Origin: Bacillota bacterium
Lineage (GTDB): Bacteria; Bacillota; Clostridia; Acetivibrionales; DTU013
Direction: 5' to 3'
DNA length: 64,000 nucleotides
NCBI GenBank assembly: GCA_023435305.1
Contig: JAEYRV010000043.1
Location: 31,922 to 95,921 of the forward strand
The first letter of the stretch is position 1, and each line of letters opens with the position of its first letter. Below, piece by piece: positions 8,512 to 17,775 of the stretch. Under the pieces are notes generated by a model, which ran no database searches, was not told the DNA's origin, and was given only the letters and a program-made list of their open reading frames with translations. The position numbers were made by a program, and so were the translations under genes.

Positions 8512-9639
8512 ATGAAGCCCGACATAAAACCCGTTGTATCCAAAGCAGAAATGAAGCAGTTCCTGAAACTCCCCTGGAAAATATACAAAAATGATAAAAA
8601 CTGGGTACCGCCCCTGTTAAACGAAATCAGGGCTTCACTTGATCCAGTGAAGAATCCGGCGCTCCAGAAAATCATACATCAGCTTTTCCTGGCCTGTGTG
8701 GACGGCGAGCCCGTTGGAAGGATCTATGCGGGCATCGATACCAACCTCAACGAGAAAAAGAAAATGAATATGGCCTTCTTCTCCATGTTTGAAACCATAA
8801 ACGACAGCGAAACAGCCTGTGCGCTCCTTGATGCAGCCATCGGCTGGGCAAAGCGCAACGGCGCGGATTTCATATGCGGACCCTGCGCAGTCAATGGAAC
8901 TGACGGTGACGAAAACAAGGGGATGCTGATGGACTGCTTCGACAGACCTCCTGTGCTTATGAACTCCTACAACCCTTCCTACTATGTCGATCTTGTAGAG
9001 CGTTACGGATTTGTCAAGGATTACGACGTATTTGCCTACTTTATAGACAGGGAAACGACTTTCCAGAAGGATCCCGGGAAGGTTATAGAATATGCCCAGA
9101 AGCGCTATGATTTCAGGGTGGATACCTTGAGCCTGACGGACCTGGAAGGCGAGGTCAGGGCGCTGAAGCAGGTAATGGACAAGGCGATGCCGGATGAATG
9201 GCCCGATCTTGTGCCCCCGTCTCTCGAGGAAGTCCGGGATATGGCTAAAAGGCTCGTGCCCCTTGCGGAACCTGATATAATACCTATAGCGCGTCACGGC
9301 GATGAGGCCATAGGATTCGGCATAGCGCTCCCGGATTACAATCAGGTGCTCATCCATTTGAACGGAAGGATAACACCTCTCGGAGCTTTGAAATACCTGT
9401 GGTACAAGCGGAGGATCTCGTCGGCGCGTATGTTCGTCATGTTCGTCGTACCGGAATTCAGAAACAAGGGCGTTTCCTACGCGCTTTATTACACCGCCTT
9501 CAACAACGCTCTCAAAAAAGGGTATAAAACCGGTGAAGCCTCCACCATCGGCGAAACGAACCATAGGATGAGGGCTGATATCGAAGGAACCGGCGCTCAG
9601 CGTTACAAAACCTACAGAATATACAGAAAGGAACTCTGA
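8512..9639 (+). CDS. GNAT-fold protein of the YghO type
   Basis: The 375-residue product resembles the long acyl-CoA N-acyltransferase-like proteins related to E. coli YghO. It has an N-terminal segment LPWKIYKNDKNWVPPL, a first GNAT-like half with FICGPCAVNGTDGDENKG and GYD/NPSYY-type substrate motifs, and a C-terminal GNAT half with the acetyl-CoA loop region VVPEFRNKGVSYALYY near residues 318-333. The substrate is unknown. AGGAGG lies seven bases before the ATG. The gene stands alone, with its own promoter behind a perfect palindrome and its own terminator, which suggests specific regulation. No signal peptide or membrane segment. Confidence 0.75.
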   Translation: MKPDIKPVVSKAEMKQFLKLPWKIYKNDKNWVPPLLNEIRASLDPVKNPALQKIIHQLFLACVDGEPVGRIYAGIDTNLNEKKKMNMAFFSMFETINDSETACALLDAAIGWAKRNGADFICGPCAVNGTDGDENKGMLMDCFDRPPVLMNSYNPSYYVDLVERYGFVKDYDVFAYFIDRETTFQKDPGKVIEYAQKRYDFRVDTLSLTDLEGEVRALKQVMDKAMPDEWPDLVPPSLEEVRDMAKRLVPLAEPDIIPIARHGDEAIGFGIALPDYNQVLIHLNGRITPLGALKYLWYKRRISSARMFVMFVVPEFRNKGVSYALYYTAFNNALKKGYKTGEASTIGETNHRMRADIEGTGAQRYKTYRIYRKEL

Positions 9640-9658
9640 TGGCTCAGAGTTCCTTTTT
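9628..9658 (+). terminator. Terminator overlapping the acetyltransferase stop codon
   Basis: AAGGAACTCTGA (9628-9639) pairs perfectly with TCAGAGTTCCTT (9644-9655) around a TGGC loop, followed by a T-run. The 5' arm includes the stop codon. Confidence 0.85.
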
Positions 9659-9733
9659 CCCGCCGTATTGTATTGTTACGTATTGCCCCGATTTACCGGC
9701 TGTCGGCTTTACCGATCCGGCTATTGCCTTAGC

Positions 9734-10918
9734 TTATACATTTACTTCTTCTTTAAAATTTTCATCTTCATACTCGACTTCCTCTATATATCCACCCTTC
9801 TTGACCTCGTATCTGATGCCTCTCCAGGTTACATACGGGTTGCTTATGGAGAATAACAGGTAGAAGGTTGCGAACAGGTCAAAGAACAGCGGTGTTACAA
9901 AATCGGTAATTACAATGCCATTACCGGTTATAACTCTCATAAGGATGCCGTGTATGATCCTTATTCCCATGAACATCAGCGACAGACATATCACAAACGG
10001 ATTCCTGAATGCCAGGCCCAGAAGCAGTATCAGCCAGTACCAGAAAAACATCGCTATGAACATCGGTAGTTCCGTTGCTATATGAGCCTTAATGCCGATC
10101 CCGATACGACGTGCGTAATTGAAGGATTTCTCCTTTGCAAGCTTGTTCACGTGGCATTCCAGGAAAGGCCCGAGTATCAGCTTATATCCCATCTTGTAAA
10201 GCGTATTGCCGAGGTGCAGATCTTCAAGGAGCGAGCCGCCGAAGGCTTCCAGTCCTCCTAACTCCTGCAGCAGGCTCTTTCTCATCGCAAAAGCCGCGCC
10301 TGTAGCGCCCACATCGACGCCGAGCTTCGTAAGAAATGCCCAGGTAAAATCGGTTTCGGTATTTTGTGTAAATGTGAAGAACCGGGTCCAGAAATCCCTA
10401 CCGCCGATATTGATCTGTCCGCAGGTAATGATCCCGACTTTTTCGTTCTTTAGAGGGCGAACCATCTTTACTATGAAATCCTGCTTGATTCTAATATCGC
10501 TGTCGCCGAACATAACAATATCGTATTTTGCAAGCTTCATACCGTTAACCATATTGGAGCTCTTTCCGTTAAGCCCGGGTATAACGGGGTTTATCGTAAT
10601 TTCACAGTCCAGGTTCGGATGATCTTCAATGATCTTCTGCACTATCGGTATCGCGAGGTCGCCCGCGGACTGAAAGCTGAATATATGCTGTATCGGGCCG
10701 TTGTATTGCTGTCTGAACCAGGATTCGAGATTCCTTTCGAGTTCGAAATCGACATCTTTGATCGGGTGTATAATACTGACGCCTACTTTGGCATCCTCAT
10801 TGTCGGATTGTATAATATGATTCGTCCATCTTAAGTGAAGATTCAGAAAGAGAAGCTGTGCACACCAGAAAAGGATGAACAGGGCTCCCACTGAAAGTGA
10901 TATATACAACAGCAACAT
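9734..10918 (-). CDS. Membrane glycosyltransferase, ceramide-glucosyltransferase/HpnI-like
   Basis: The 394-residue product has an N-terminal membrane segment, a GT-A glycosyltransferase domain (about 45-270) and three or four C-terminal membrane helices. Catalytic motifs of the GT2/GT21 group are visible: HPIKD near residue 52, FGDSDIR near 137, a LLEDLHLG acidic motif near 233 and an RRIG version of the (Q/R)xxRW-type motif near 267. Relatives transfer sugars to lipid acceptors such as ceramide or hopanoid precursors; here the acceptor is not known, and no hopanoid genes are nearby. GGGGGA precedes the ATG. The gene lies about 140 bases after the acyltransferase gene on the same strand and may share a role in surface lipid or glycan modification. 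Confidence 0.8.
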   Translation of the reverse strand: MLLLYISLSVGALFILFWCAQLLFLNLHLRWTNHIIQSDNEDAKVGVSIIHPIKDVDFELERNLESWFRQQYNGPIQHIFSFQSAGDLAIPIVQKIIEDHPNLDCEITINPVIPGLNGKSSNMVNGMKLAKYDIVMFGDSDIRIKQDFIVKMVRPLKNEKVGIITCGQINIGGRDFWTRFFTFTQNTETDFTWAFLTKLGVDVGATGAAFAMRKSLLQELGGLEAFGGSLLEDLHLGNTLYKMGYKLILGPFLECHVNKLAKEKSFNYARRIGIGIKAHIATELPMFIAMFFWYWLILLLGLAFRNPFVICLSLMFMGIRIIHGILMRVITGNGIVITDFVTPLFFDLFATFYLLFSISNPYVTWRGIRYEVKKGGYIEEVEYEDENFKEEVNV

Positions 10919-11061
10919 GAGCTATTCCCCCAAAAATAAATAGTTATAAACCACTGGTCGTATATTTATGACCTAGTATTAAGTTACTTCTTTACTATTA
11001 TATAACTTATCCATGGTTTATACAACTTAATTAAGCCAATGTGGCTCAGATCACTTCGGAT

Positions 11062-12285
11062 TCACTTAAGTGAGCCGGATATGATACTTTGGAGGATCAA
11101 ACGCTTGAATCTTTTAAGTATCTTGTCGTTGAAAAGGTCGTACATCAGTTGTGTCAACCTGATACCTTTTTCGTCCACAAATTTGTTCATGATAAATGCG
11201 ACGGCCAGAATCAGGACGAGAGACGAGACAAAAGTGACCGCAAATGCAGCGATGTCGCCCATGCTCCTGTGTAGCATTATGAACATGAAACCCGAAAACG
11301 TCCCCATGATCGGCAGGTGAACCAGGTATATGGAGAATGACATCCTGCCCAGCAAAAGCAGCGGCTTCGCGGAGAAGAAACGCTGCAGCCTTTCCGAATT
11401 GATCAGCACGAGGAAAAAGCATACCGAGCCGAGGATATGGTAGAACAACGGCATATTGTAGATAATAGGCACATCATACACCGCGGAGAAATCAAAAATC
11501 TTGTAAATCGTATTACTGACGTCCATACCTGCAGGATACGAGCCGAAGATCAAACCTATCAGCACCCACTTAAACGCCTTTTTGCCGAAGGTTTCGATAA
11601 ATCCGTTTATACTGAGGTCGCATATGATCAGTCCCGCAATGAACGCAAGGAAATATGTCTGGAAAAATACGCAGCAAAGTATGAAATAAACGAAGTTCCT
11701 ATGTTTATACCTTCCGAACAGAGCCAATATGGCGAAAACGAGGTAGGATCCGAGCAATTCGTACGTCATGGTCCACTGGGCCGGGTTGTAGTTATCCGCC
11801 TGCAGGAAGAAAACTCCAATGAACGATTCCTTAAGCAGGTTTGAGACGGTCGGACTGAAAGCCCACTGCTGGTTCAGCCACCATGTGGATCCTATACTAT
11901 ACCCGACTTGCTTGTTAAAAAACAGCCCTTCCCTCATCAGGACGAAAGTAATGATATTTATAGCCAGCACCGGGATCAACAGTCTGAAATACCTTCTGAA
12001 AGCCCCGGAAATCACATATTCGTAGTCATTTGTTTTGAAATATTTATAACTGAGCACATAGCCGCTCAGCAAAAAGAAAATACACACGGCGAAATTGCCG
12101 TTATAAATCAGGTTTAATGGCGTTCCGGCGATAACGATATCAAGCTTTGAGACAAAACGGGCTTCACTGGCATCCCCCGTATACAATGAGGGATAAAAGA
12201 ACACTGCGAAGTGGGACAATACTACTATTATTGAGGCCAGTCCGCGGAGCCCTTCTATGTATTTTACCTTTTCCATAGATGTCAT
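11062..12285 (-). CDS. Membrane acyltransferase, acyltransferase-3 (OafA/NodX) family
   Basis: The 407-residue integral membrane protein has about ten hydrophobic helices and the family start YIEGLRGLASIIVVLSHF, in which the histidine near residue 24 is the conserved catalytic-type residue. A YVLSYKYFK loop and a late GRMSFSIYLVHLPI segment also fit the family. Members O-acylate exported or surface glycans; the substrate here is unknown. I use the ATG at 12285 next to a GTG at 12288; GGA lies six bases upstream. The start is only about 11 bases after the stop of the DinB-like gene, so the two are cotranscribed. The glycosyltransferase follows downstream. Confidence 0.85.
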   Translation of the reverse strand: MTSMEKVKYIEGLRGLASIIVVLSHFAVFFYPSLYTGDASEARFVSKLDIVIAGTPLNLIYNGNFAVCIFFLLSGYVLSYKYFKTNDYEYVISGAFRRYFRLLIPVLAINIITFVLMREGLFFNKQVGYSIGSTWWLNQQWAFSPTVSNLLKESFIGVFFLQADNYNPAQWTMTYELLGSYLVFAILALFGRYKHRNFVYFILCCVFFQTYFLAFIAGLIICDLSINGFIETFGKKAFKWVLIGLIFGSYPAGMDVSNTIYKIFDFSAVYDVPIIYNMPLFYHILGSVCFFLVLINSERLQRFFSAKPLLLLGRMSFSIYLVHLPIMGTFSGFMFIMLHRSMGDIAAFAVTFVSSLVLILAVAFIMNKFVDEKGIRLTQLMYDLFNDKILKRFKRLILQSIISGSLK

Positions 12286-12296
12286 CACTTATCCAA

Positions 12297-12956
12297 TCAG
12301 ACAAGCCTCATCGACTCATTTATATGTACGAGGATATGCCGAGTTGCAGGCATCAGAAGCAGTCCGGCATACGTTTTCTTTTTCCAGTAATCATAGATAC
12401 CCTGGGCTCCGGGCGCCAGAGAGCCGTCTTCCATAAGGCTGTCAAGCCTTGCAGTGTCGACTTTCCGCTTCAGGTCCTGTGGCTGCAGAGACCGGATAAT
12501 CGTCCTTGTACGTCTCGCAACTTCATTTCGGTAAGACTTTAAAGACTCCATGCTGACCGAACCGCTCATTTCGGCTATTTCATCCTCATTCATGGCATTG
12601 CCTGTATCCCGGGCTTTTACGTTAAGCTTCCCATACCAGCCGTTTTCGTCAATGACCTGACTTCCCCCGGCGATCAGCACATTCATGGTCATATCCTCTA
12701 TCCTGCCGGTATGCCAAAGCTTCCATGCGATTGACTGGTCACCGTGATGTAATTTTCTGAAAGCTTCCTCACTCATAACAGCCCACAGCTCATCTTCGAA
12801 CGAAAAAGGCACCGCCTGCTCCGGAGTCCCGGAATGTACCATGCCGTGCAGCTGCAGGCAGATGTCTATACAATCGTTGAAATTGTCTGATTTGGGCCAC
12901 GTATCCTGAAGTATCTTGAATTGCCTGTTCCAATATTTACGATTCTGATCTGCCAT
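12297..12956 (-). CDS. DinB-like four-helix protein
   Basis: The 219-residue cytoplasmic protein resembles the DinB/YfiT-like superfamily of putative metal-dependent enzymes. It has a histidine in LQLHGMVHSG (about 35-43), a central helix AWKLWHTGRIEDMTMN with a conserved-looking His and acidic residues, and a late TRHILVHINES helix, which could complete a three-histidine metal site. The reaction is unknown. AGAGGGG lies five bases before the ATG. It heads a probable three-gene minus-strand run with the acyltransferase and glycosyltransferase, although no functional link is obvious. Its upstream region contains a TTGTTAACAA palindrome (12987-12996) shared with the divergent solute-binding gene. 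Confidence 0.6.
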   Translation of the reverse strand: MADQNRKYWNRQFKILQDTWPKSDNFNDCIDICLQLHGMVHSGTPEQAVPFSFEDELWAVMSEEAFRKLHHGDQSIAWKLWHTGRIEDMTMNVLIAGGSQVIDENGWYGKLNVKARDTGNAMNEDEIAEMSGSVSMESLKSYRNEVARRTRTIIRSLQPQDLKRKVDTARLDSLMEDGSLAPGAQGIYDYWKKKTYAGLLLMPATRHILVHINESMRLV

Positions 12957-13122
12957 AGTTGCCCCTCTTTACCAATTATTTAAATTTTGTTAACAATTTG
13001 TTCAAATTTGATTGATACTATGTATTTGTAAAATGTGTCATATATAGAAAATGATACACTGATACGTTATGCAAATCAAGCGTTTTGAAAACAAATGAGA
13101 TATATGAAAAAGGAGTGGAAAG

Positions 13123-14733
13123 ATGAGTTTTGTTAAGTCAGTCTTGTTCAAAAGACTTCCGCGCATCAGCATCCGGAAATATTCGCGCTCCATACTGACG
13201 ATCTCAATGATATTACCGCTGCTTCTGCTTCCCGCAGGCTGCGCGTCCGGCTCGGGAGGCGAAAAGGAAAAGGAAGAGGACGAATCTTTCATGCAGAAGT
13301 ATGAAGCCCCCGCCGAAAAACTTGAACACACATCGCTGAAATTCTATTTTCCCGGAACAGAGCCGAAAAGTTGGCCCGACGTGAAGGCCGAGCTTGAGAA
13401 ACGTTCAGCAGATACAGTAAACGCTTCCCTTGATTTCAAATGGATTGAATTCAATCAGTACATAAACCAGATGAAAACCCTCGAAGCCTCGGGAGACGTC
13501 TTTGACGCCTTTTGCCTCGGTAAGCCGGATTCCTTTTATCCGGATTTCACGGCGCTTGCCAGGGAATCGAAGCTTGCGGACATTACCACGCTCTTCCCCA
13601 AAAACGCACAGTCGCTGTATTCGAAATACTCACAGGAAGAACTCGGCTATGCCAAGGTCAACGGCAAGCTCTACGCCGTTCCATCCCTATACCCGGCCGC
13701 TTACTGTACCTATCTGATGGTCGACGACGCGCTCTATAAAAAGTACAATATCCCTGAGATAACGAATCTCGACCAGTATGAAGCATATCTCAAAGCTGTG
13801 AAGGATAACAATCCGGATCTATTCCCCGGGATCATAGCCAATGGAGTCGATTCCATGAAGCTCTTTGCCAGGGCCTTTGGCTATGTCATTCTCGATGAAT
13901 TCCAGAACCTCGTTTACAAGTGGGACGACCCGAAAATGACAATAAAGGCATGGGAGCAGACGCCGGGGTTTCTGGAAGCCTCAAACAAGATAGCCGACTG
14001 GTATAGCAAGGGCTATCTGCAGGACGCATCGAACCTCGATCAGTCAAAGGTAACGTCGTTTGTTTACTACGGTGAACTGAGTCCGCCGTCAGAAGAGCCT
14101 CAGAAGATGACCTTCAGCACAGCATCTGGTGAAGTAAAAGAATCCAATCCTTTAAAGGTCTTCTACCTCTATCCTGAGAAAAAGGTGCAGCGCGATAATT
14201 CGATGGGTACCTTCTTTATGAACGGATCTTTCGCGTTCCCGGCCTCATCGACAAATACTGCAAGAGCGCTGCGTTTCCTCGATTGGGTGCAGCAGACCCG
14301 CGACAACTATTATCTTATGCTGTACGGGATCGAAAATAAGGATTATGTGCTGAATAACGGTTATCCCACCATACCGGACGGCCAGGATTTCAACAACCGC
14401 TCATATATGTACTGGGATGGCAACTGGGCATTAAGGAATGCCGAATATAACCCCACGCTACCCAAAGACGCCTATGGCGCCGGAATAAACACGCTTACGG
14501 ATTTTCTCGGCAAATACAGCGAATATGCGCCGCACGGAGCGTTCTACCCCGATTACGGGAAGCTGAAGGATATGGCGGCACAGAGAAGCCAGGCCGTCCA
14601 GCAGTTCGAATTCAATCTGTCGCAGGGCAAGATCAAGGATCCGGCCGAAGTAACCAAGTTTATAGGCGATATGAAACAGCTCGGTATCGATAATTTGGTA
14701 GCCGAAATACAGATGCAGCTGGACAAAAAGTAG
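13123..14733 (+). CDS. Extracellular solute-binding lipoprotein (ABC sugar-type, family 1)
   Basis: The 536-residue protein has a basic N terminus, a hydrophobic stretch and a lipobox LPAGC with the lipidated cysteine at residue 40, followed by a charged linker and a periplasmic-binding-protein fold. GKLYAVPSLYPAA near residue 183, a binding-fold signature of family 1 proteins, and a C-terminal DUF3502-like region resemble LipO/YtcQ-type binders of complex sugars. AAGGAG precedes the ATG. No permease or ATPase genes lie beside it: downstream is a terminator and tRNA genes. It must therefore use a transporter encoded elsewhere or act as a sensor. Aromatic-rich segments would suit carbohydrate ligands, but the ligand is not known. 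Confidence 0.85.
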   Translation: MSFVKSVLFKRLPRISIRKYSRSILTISMILPLLLLPAGCASGSGGEKEKEEDESFMQKYEAPAEKLEHTSLKFYFPGTEPKSWPDVKAELEKRSADTVNASLDFKWIEFNQYINQMKTLEASGDVFDAFCLGKPDSFYPDFTALARESKLADITTLFPKNAQSLYSKYSQEELGYAKVNGKLYAVPSLYPAAYCTYLMVDDALYKKYNIPEITNLDQYEAYLKAVKDNNPDLFPGIIANGVDSMKLFARAFGYVILDEFQNLVYKWDDPKMTIKAWEQTPGFLEASNKIADWYSKGYLQDASNLDQSKVTSFVYYGELSPPSEEPQKMTFSTASGEVKESNPLKVFYLYPEKKVQRDNSMGTFFMNGSFAFPASSTNTARALRFLDWVQQTRDNYYLMLYGIENKDYVLNNGYPTIPDGQDFNNRSYMYWDGNWALRNAEYNPTLPKDAYGAGINTLTDFLGKYSEYAPHGAFYPDYGKLKDMAAQRSQAVQQFEFNLSQGKIKDPAEVTKFIGDMKQLGIDNLVAEIQMQLDKK

Positions 14734-14748
14734 GCTCCGGTTTTTATA

Positions 14749-14776
14749 AACGCCCTCCCGCCGGAGGGCGTTATTT
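14749..14776 (+). terminator. Hairpin terminator after the solute-binding gene
   Basis: AACGCCCTCC (14749-14758) pairs with GGAGGGCGTT (14763-14772) across a CGCC loop, followed by ATTTGT, a weak T tract. Confidence 0.65.
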
Positions 14777-14835
14777 GTCCCGCAACAGCCGTCATTCCAG
14801 CTTCTGCAAAACTTTTAAAATGCTATTTTACGGCA

Positions 14836-14864
14836 TTGACAAACGGGCATACCGACTGTATAAT
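14836..14864 (+). promoter_or_regulatory. Consensus sigma-A promoter of the tRNA genes
   Basis: TTGACA at 14836-14841, a 17-base spacer and TATAAT at 14859-14864; both hexamers are perfect. The first tRNA begins 28 bases later. Confidence 0.9.
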
Positions 14865-14891
14865 ATGTAAGTCGGTAATCACAATACCTGT

Positions 14892-14965
14892 GCGGGTGTA
14901 GTTCAATGGTAGAACATCAGCCTTCCAAGCTGATTGCGTGGGTCCGATTCCCATCACCCGCTCCA
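14892..14965 (+). tRNA. tRNA-Gly (anticodon TCC)
   Basis: The acceptor GCGGGTG (14892-14898) pairs with CACCCGC (14955-14961), and CCA is encoded. The D arm is GTTCAATGGTAGAAC, the anticodon loop CTTCCAA gives anticodon TCC, and the T loop is TCCGATT with one G-T pair closing the T stem. Confidence 0.97.
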
Positions 14966-15057
14966 ACTAATGCAAAAGGTCCCTATGACCTTACCGACAG
15001 CGGCAAAACTTGACCGGAAGCGTCTGACGCAGCCGTGCCGACCGCATAACTAAATAT

Positions 15058-15134
<77 letters not shown>

Positions 15135-15138
15135 CATG

Positions 15139-15162
15139 AAACCCGTTATTTTAGCGGGTTTT
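15139..15162 (+). terminator. Terminator of the tRNA transcript
   Basis: AAACCCG (15139-15145) pairs with CGGGTTT (15155-15161), then a short T run, starting four bases after the tRNA-Arg CCA. Confidence 0.65.
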
Positions 15163-15230
15163 CAGCATATTTGCACACTTCTTCGATCCACTCATTTTAA
15201 AACAGAAACTAAGATAGATGGTAAAAACAG

Positions 15231-15384
15231 AGGGCACTACTCACTTTTTCAACTTTTGAACGGTACTTATGAGAATAGTTCTCATTCTTATTGTTCATTA
15301 TCTATGAAATTAGCCAATTGGACTATAAAACAGGCTTTCCAGAACATGGTTTTGTTCAAAAGCAGCAAAAACGAGTAGTGCCCT
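15231..15384. mobile_element. 154-bp inverted-repeat element without genes (MITE-like)
   Basis: Terminal inverted repeats of 31 bases at 15231-15261 and 15354-15384 match at 26 positions and begin AGGGCACTACTC. A third, degenerate copy of the right end (GATCAAAGCTGAAAAACGAG) lies at about 15396-15415. The interior has no open frame of note. No clear target duplication is seen at the edges. The structure suits a non-autonomous transposon remnant. Confidence 0.55.
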
Positions 15385-15536
15385 AGGTGTTTTGATCAAA
15401 GCTGAAAAACGAGCAGTCCCATCGGAAAAACACTTTTCGTACAGTCTGGCCACATAAAACCCGCTAGAAGCAAGTGTTATCACCCATAAGTACAAATAAT
15501 GAACCGAGGGGGTAACCGGTACGGGGCAAAGGAAAG

Positions 15537-15577
15537 CAGAAAACCAGTCGCAATTTTGTGGCTGGCTTTCTGTTTTT
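15537..15577. terminator. Hairpin with T-run downstream of the 15.6-kb lipoprotein gene
   Basis: A stem of about 17 pairs with a few mismatches (15537-15553 with 15556-15572) is followed by TTTTT on the plus strand and by CTTTCCTTT on the minus strand. The only neighbouring gene is the minus-strand lipoprotein, so it may end that transcript despite the poorer T tract. Confidence 0.4.
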
Positions 15578-15639
15578 AGCTTTTTATCAAATCAATCTAG
15601 CAAAAGTGAGGGGTCTTTCTGCTTTTAATTTTAAGCTTC

Positions 15640-16224
15640 TCAATCCATATTCTCGATGATTTTCTTTGCAATAGCCTTACAAACCTCAGCAGACTCATCC
15701 TTTTTTACGGCCCCGAAGCCTACCAGTACATAGCAGTCCTTATAAAGCACACCAACCTGGTTATTTTTCGTATCAAGATATGCTTTGTCTCCAAGTCCTT
15801 CAATCGGTTCTGAATGGTTCTTGATAAAGCCTAAGTCAAATTCATATTTTGAAGCAGCATTTGAGTTTTCATTGGGCGGGTTCTTATAGGCACTGTCCTG
15901 AGTTAATCGAAAAAATGCATGCAGAGTAGAGTATTCGGTGTCATAAACATATCTGGCATTTGATGTACCATATTCACTGTCAACTTCGAGAGCACTTTCA
16001 TCGAATGTTACGGGTACTCCTACAATTTCAGATACCTCTTCAGCACTTAACAGTTTCTCTATTTTATAGACTTTATCCGATGAGGAACCGGCATTTACTG
16101 CCGGAGCTGCATCACTGCCGCCGGCAGTAGCCGAATCGCCGGTGCTGTTGCTTGAACCGCATCCGTTAAGCACTATTAAAGCAAGTGATAATATGACCAG
16201 GATTATTAATGATTTTTTAAACAT
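15640..16224 (-). CDS. Small lipoprotein of unknown function
   Basis: The 194-residue protein has a signal with lipobox VLNGC (cysteine at residue 22), a Ser/Gly/Ala-rich linker to about residue 48, and a globular domain containing LLSAEEVSEIVGVPV and GLGDKAYLDTKNNQVGVLYKDCYVLVGF. That layout is reminiscent of DUF3558-like lipoproteins, in which a domain with an Exx-ivG-p start and a late (G)D-A-y motif is common. The function is unknown. GGAGG lies eight bases before the ATG. It follows the SLH gene by about 55 bases on the same strand and may be cotranscribed, which would place both products at the cell surface. Confidence 0.7.
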   Translation of the reverse strand: MFKKSLIILVILSLALIVLNGCGSSNSTGDSATAGGSDAAPAVNAGSSSDKVYKIEKLLSAEEVSEIVGVPVTFDESALEVDSEYGTSNARYVYDTEYSTLHAFFRLTQDSAYKNPPNENSNAASKYEFDLGFIKNHSEPIEGLGDKAYLDTKNNQVGVLYKDCYVLVGFGAVKKDESAEVCKAIAKKIIENMD

Positions 16225-16280
16225 AAGCTAAACCTCCACAAACTTAATGGGCAGTTGTGCGAATCGTGTGCCAAAACGCA

Positions 16281-17717
16281 TTAATTGCCATACCTTTCAA
16301 CAGTCCTGACCGCAATCACCACGGCTTGCTCGCGGGTAGTTGTTCCCTTTGGCACAAAGTTACCGCTGATATTTGTCATTAGGCCGTTTTTACTCATAAA
16401 CTTAACTGACTCCAGAGCATATCCGGTTATATCCTTCCCATCGGGGTATGCATTAGCACCTACCGTACTAAAATCCGCCTCAGGCTTTATTACTTTTATT
16501 GCCCGATGCATCATCGCCGCAATCTGTTCACGGGTGATGAGTTGCTCCGGAGCGAATTTATTTTCTCCGACGCCATAGACAATGCCCAATTCATACGCTT
16601 TAAAGATTTCAGGATTCTTCGTATCGCTGAAAGCACTGCTGTCCTTATAAGTGGCTTCTTTTCCCGTAGCTTTTTCATAAAGCCTGACAACGACCTCACA
16701 AAATTCTTCACGGGTTATTGGCCCCGACATATTATCCCTGATCCTGTCGGTAATGAAACCGTATTCCGAAGCCTTGTTCAGTTCCGGAACAGCCCATGTG
16801 CTGGCTCCTTTGTACGAATAAGCAGGCGTTCCGATGCTTATCGGTGTAGAATATTGTGACACTACTGTATTCCCATTAACTTCATATTTAAAATATACTC
16901 TGAAAGTATAGAGATTGGCTTTAATATCTATCTCCCCGATACCTCCTGCATCCAGGGGCCTTATATCAATATGGTCATCCAGTTGGGAGCCGGTGGAAAA
17001 AGGCAATTGCCCGCTTTCCGAAGCCCATTTCCCATCGGCGATTTTCCAATCTGCAAAAGCACAAATACGAACCTGTTGATTGGCTTGTGTGATACTATCA
17101 GGAGTATCCCAGCTCAACGCAAAATAGGGGGCGCCGTTCAGGTCCTCCATCAGTTCTGCTTTTAGTTCTGAAGGAGCTTCAAGAGATGCCGGAAGCTTTG
17201 CTGGCACTTTTTTGCCGACGGACACAACCTCCGAATAAGGTCCCACAACATAATCGTTATGATTATCCTTCAGATACTTAAGCACATAGCGGATACGGAA
17301 ATGATACGTATTGTTATCTAGGCTGAAATTATCTCCGAGATTGTTTGAAATGATAAAAGTATCCATGACATTGTCTGCATCACGTCTCGTCTGATATGCG
17401 GCTACAAGAAAAGGTCCCTGCCCCCATGGATCGGAGTTCTGGTCCCAGGTCTTTCCCTCCAAACGCCAGGAGCCATCATTAATTTTTACATCAATTTCAG
17501 CAAAAGCCTCGTCCAGAATTTTATCCGGCCCCGGTCTGTACAATTTTGTGATTGATTCAGGTTCTGTCCAGCGAATGATCATGCCCATACTTGTGTCATA
17601 ATGGGCTGACAGGCTTAAAGGCGCCTCCAGTGTCTGCGGGATTTCACCTGCATAAACCGATGGTGTGAAAGAGGTAACGAACAAAAAACAGATTAATACA
17701 GTTATTACTTTTTTCAT
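16281..17717 (-). CDS. S-layer-homology (SLH) domain surface protein
   Basis: The 478-residue exported protein has a signal peptide (cleavage after VYA, about residue 23) and two similar N-terminal domains, each starting with a LEAP-s/eL motif (about 30-170 and 180-295), like paired beta-sandwich repeats. Three SLH motifs follow from about residue 303 to the end, with ITREEF, ITREQI and TTREQA signatures. SLH triplets bind pyruvylated secondary cell-wall polymers, so it should be held on the wall. GAGGAG precedes the ATG by about ten bases. It lies downstream of a LuxR-type gene and a possible small peptide frame on the same strand, separated from them by a hairpin, which suggests regulated expression. 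What the N-terminal pair binds is unknown. Confidence 0.85.
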   Translation of the reverse strand: MKKVITVLICFLFVTSFTPSVYAGEIPQTLEAPLSLSAHYDTSMGMIIRWTEPESITKLYRPGPDKILDEAFAEIDVKINDGSWRLEGKTWDQNSDPWGQGPFLVAAYQTRRDADNVMDTFIISNNLGDNFSLDNNTYHFRIRYVLKYLKDNHNDYVVGPYSEVVSVGKKVPAKLPASLEAPSELKAELMEDLNGAPYFALSWDTPDSITQANQQVRICAFADWKIADGKWASESGQLPFSTGSQLDDHIDIRPLDAGGIGEIDIKANLYTFRVYFKYEVNGNTVVSQYSTPISIGTPAYSYKGASTWAVPELNKASEYGFITDRIRDNMSGPITREEFCEVVVRLYEKATGKEATYKDSSAFSDTKNPEIFKAYELGIVYGVGENKFAPEQLITREQIAAMMHRAIKVIKPEADFSTVGANAYPDGKDITGYALESVKFMSKNGLMTNISGNFVPKGTTTREQAVVIAVRTVERYGN

Positions 17718-17758
17718 AATATTAAATCTCCTCTCACAATTATCATAGTTGCTCTCGA

Positions 17759-17775
17759 AAGCCCCAGAGGGGCTT
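17759..17775 (-). promoter_or_regulatory. GC-rich hairpin between the small ORF and the SLH gene
   Basis: On the minus strand AAGCCCC (17769-17775) pairs with GGGGCTT (17759-17765) around TCT. It begins right after the stop codon of the small frame and has no clear T-run, so it could be an attenuator, an mRNA-stabilising stem or a weak terminator. Confidence 0.45.

Noticed and set aside
15310..15495. Small genes in the tRNA-lipoprotein spacer
   Set aside because: The open frames there have no ribosome sites and overlap the inverted-repeat element; their composition is not protein-like.
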